Part shown: positions 5,239 to 6,195 of the stretch, in pieces
How positions within the stretch are numbered: position 1 is the first letter of the stretch
Layout of the letters: each line of letters opens with the position of its first letter
NCBI GenBank assembly: GCA_937989795.1
Contig: CALKBB010000195.1
Span: forward strand, 1-6,195
Source: an uncultured Collinsella sp.
Lineage (GTDB): Bacteria; Actinomycetota; Coriobacteriia; Coriobacteriales; Coriobacteriaceae
Direction: 5' to 3'
Length of the DNA stretch: 6,195 nucleotides
Translations under genes and position numbers: made by a program
The notes under the pieces: generated by a model
What the model was told of the DNA's origin: nothing
Database searches by the model: none
The model's input: only the letters and a program-made list of their open reading frames with translations

Positions 5239-6104
5239 TCACCACCTTTGCCGTCATCGTCGGCAAGAAGTACTTCAGCCAGGAGGACCATGACGCCGGT
5301 GTCGTCAACCTCATCCTTGGTTGCACCCACATCACCGAGGGCGCCATTCCGTTCATGACCAAGAATATCTGGCCCGTCATGCCCATCATGATGCTCGGTT
5401 CTTCCATCGCTTCCATCTTGACCATCTTCTTCAACGTTCACGATCCGGCGCCTCACGGCGGCTTCCTGGTCCTGCCCGTTGTCGAGAACGGTCCGCTGTG
5501 GGTCCTCGCGATCCTCATCGGCGCCGTGGTCGGTGGCATCCTGTTCGTCGCTTTCAAAAAGTATGACTTCGAGAAGAACCAGAAGGCCGCTCCCGCTAAG
5601 CCTGTCGAGGCTCCCAAGGCCGCTGCCGTCGAGGCCCCCAAGGCTGATGCTGCCGACTTCGTGAAGGTCGAGAACGTTTTTGTCGCCGAGAACTTCGCTT
5701 CTCGTGACGAGGCCCTGAGCTTTGTCTCCAACCAGGCCGTCAAGGCCGGTCTCGCTGACGACGCCGACGCCGTGATGAACGCCTTCCTGGCCCGCGAGGC
5801 CGAGGGCACCACGGGCATGATGGAGGGCTTCGCCATTCCGCATGCCAAGTCCGATGCCATTACCGAGGCCGCCGTCATTGTCGTCAAGGACGACTCTGGC
5901 GTGACCGGTTGGGACACCATGGACGGCGCTCCCGTCAACGTGGCTATCGCCCTGCTCATCCCGGGTGCCCAGGCTGGCACCACGCACCTCAAGATCCTGT
6001 CCAAGGTCGCCGAGGCGCTCATGGACGAGGGCTTCCGTGCCACCGTCAAGGGTTCCACCGACGCCGCCGAGATCGCTAAGACGATCAACGCCCGCCTGGT
6101 CTAA
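5136..6104 (+). CDS. C-terminal fragment of the PTS permease (rest of IIC plus IIA)
   Basis: An open frame of 322 residues from the first ATG after the break; the frame itself is open from 5082. It carries the end of IIC (ACIVPPLITTFAVIVGKKYF, then THITEGAIPFM at 64-74, then two hydrophobic segments around 77-100 and 119-140), an Ala/Pro/Lys linker at 148-175 and a complete IIA domain with PHAK at 235-238. No Shine-Dalgarno precedes 5136, so independent translation is doubtful. If made, the IIA part could still take phosphate from HPr. This is most likely the tail of the disrupted gene rather than a separate gene. Confidence 0.5.
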   Translation: MLTEALAAGVGTDTYNFGTNFMAAVSAACIVPPLITTFAVIVGKKYFSQEDHDAGVVNLILGCTHITEGAIPFMTKNIWPVMPIMMLGSSIASILTIFFNVHDPAPHGGFLVLPVVENGPLWVLAILIGAVVGGILFVAFKKYDFEKNQKAAPAKPVEAPKAAAVEAPKADAADFVKVENVFVAENFASRDEALSFVSNQAVKAGLADDADAVMNAFLAREAEGTTGMMEGFAIPHAKSDAITEAAVIVVKDDSGVTGWDTMDGAPVNVAIALLIPGAQAGTTHLKILSKVAEALMDEGFRATVKGSTDAAEIAKTINARLV

Positions 6105-6140
6105 TTCCGCGGTTCGCGAATAACATCGCCCCTTGTATAT

Positions 6141-6175
6141 AAGGCGGAGACTCCGCCAGGAGTCCCCGCCTTTTT
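6141..6175 (+). terminator. Rho-independent terminator of the PTS gene
   Basis: A stem pairs AAGGCGG-A-GACTCC (6141-6154) with GGAGTC-C-CCGCCTT (6159-6172), with one A/C mismatch and a GCCA loop, followed by TTTTT (6171-6175, two of which also pair in the stem) then CTATC. A competing inner fold, GGCGGA/TCCGCC (6143-6157), is also possible. It lies 36 bases after the stop, so the PTS gene appears to be transcribed alone. Confidence 0.92.
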
Positions 6176-6195
6176 CTATCCCTCTCATAAGTTGC

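Larger units (their letters stand above)
4033..6104 (+). pseudogene. Fructose-family PTS enzyme II (IIB-IIC-IIA), frameshifted by a 71-base insertion
   Basis: Membrane sugar permease of the PTS fructose family, which imports and phosphorylates its sugar using phosphate from HPr via IIA and IIB. The domain order is IIB (about 1-105; phosphocysteine Cys12 in TGCPTGIAHTFMAKEAL), IIC (about 125-486; AFDMGGPVNKAAY at 327-339, ITEGAIPFM near 410), an Ala/Pro/Lys-rich linker (about 492-519) and IIA (about 520-666; GFAIPHAK with the active His codon at 5841-5843). Positions after the break are counted on the restored protein. As written the frame is lost after residue 356. The DNA at 5028-5098 is an additional, diverged copy of the segment beginning at 5099; taking out these 71 bases gives one open frame of 666 residues. 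Both catalytic residues survive, so only the join is damaged. A paralogue elsewhere, a recent mutation or an assembly error could explain it. It is divergent from the RpiR-type regulator and has its own terminator; no 1-phosphofructokinase gene is present in the window. Confidence 0.85.

Noticed and set aside
5082..6188. Long antisense open frame (368 residues) opposite the PTS gene
   Set aside because: It mirrors the biased codons of the sense gene, has low-complexity Gly/Asp/Val-rich composition, no recognisable domain and runs across the terminator. Antisense frames of this kind are common in high-GC DNA.

Overview
The window looks like chromosomal DNA from a high-GC Gram-positive gut-type actinobacterium. 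My best guess is class Coriobacteriia, something like Collinsella. This rests on GC-rich codon use, the tlyA-nadK-recN gene order and a fructose-family PTS permease; it is inference, since no rRNA or other taxonomic marker is present.

Bases 1-2642 (+ strand) hold a tightly packed housekeeping operon. It contains the 3' end of a TlyA-type rRNA 2'-O-methyltransferase, NAD kinase (nadK) overlapping it by 4 bases, and the SMC-like DNA repair ATPase recN overlapping nadK by 11 bases. The overlaps imply translational coupling. Bases 2643-2902 are non-coding. They hold a strong hairpin terminator shared by the convergent recN and rpiR genes, and a long imperfect inverted repeat surrounds that terminator.

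Bases 2903-3760 (- strand) encode an RpiR/MurR-type sugar-phosphate-sensing repressor (HTH plus SIS domain). It is divergent from a fructose-family PTS enzyme II gene starting at 4033. The 272-base divergent region holds several TGAAA/TTTCA-type inverted repeats (candidate operators), two GC-rich dyads in the PTS leader and a strong Shine-Dalgarno. The natural reading is that the regulator controls the permease and its own expression.

The PTS gene (4033-6104) has the domain order IIB-IIC-IIA but is broken as written. A 71-base insertion within the IIC domain, which re-copies a diverged version of the GGPVNKAAY coding segment, shifts the frame after residue 356 and ends the first reading frame at 5238. 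Removing 71 bases gives one open frame of 666 residues ending at 6104. The two repeat copies differ, which suggests recombination with, or assembly chimerism from, a paralogous fru permease rather than simple slippage. A strong intrinsic terminator follows at 6141-6175. I found no CRISPR, tRNA, transposase or phage feature. The most unusual items are the disrupted permease and the inverted repeat around the convergent terminator.
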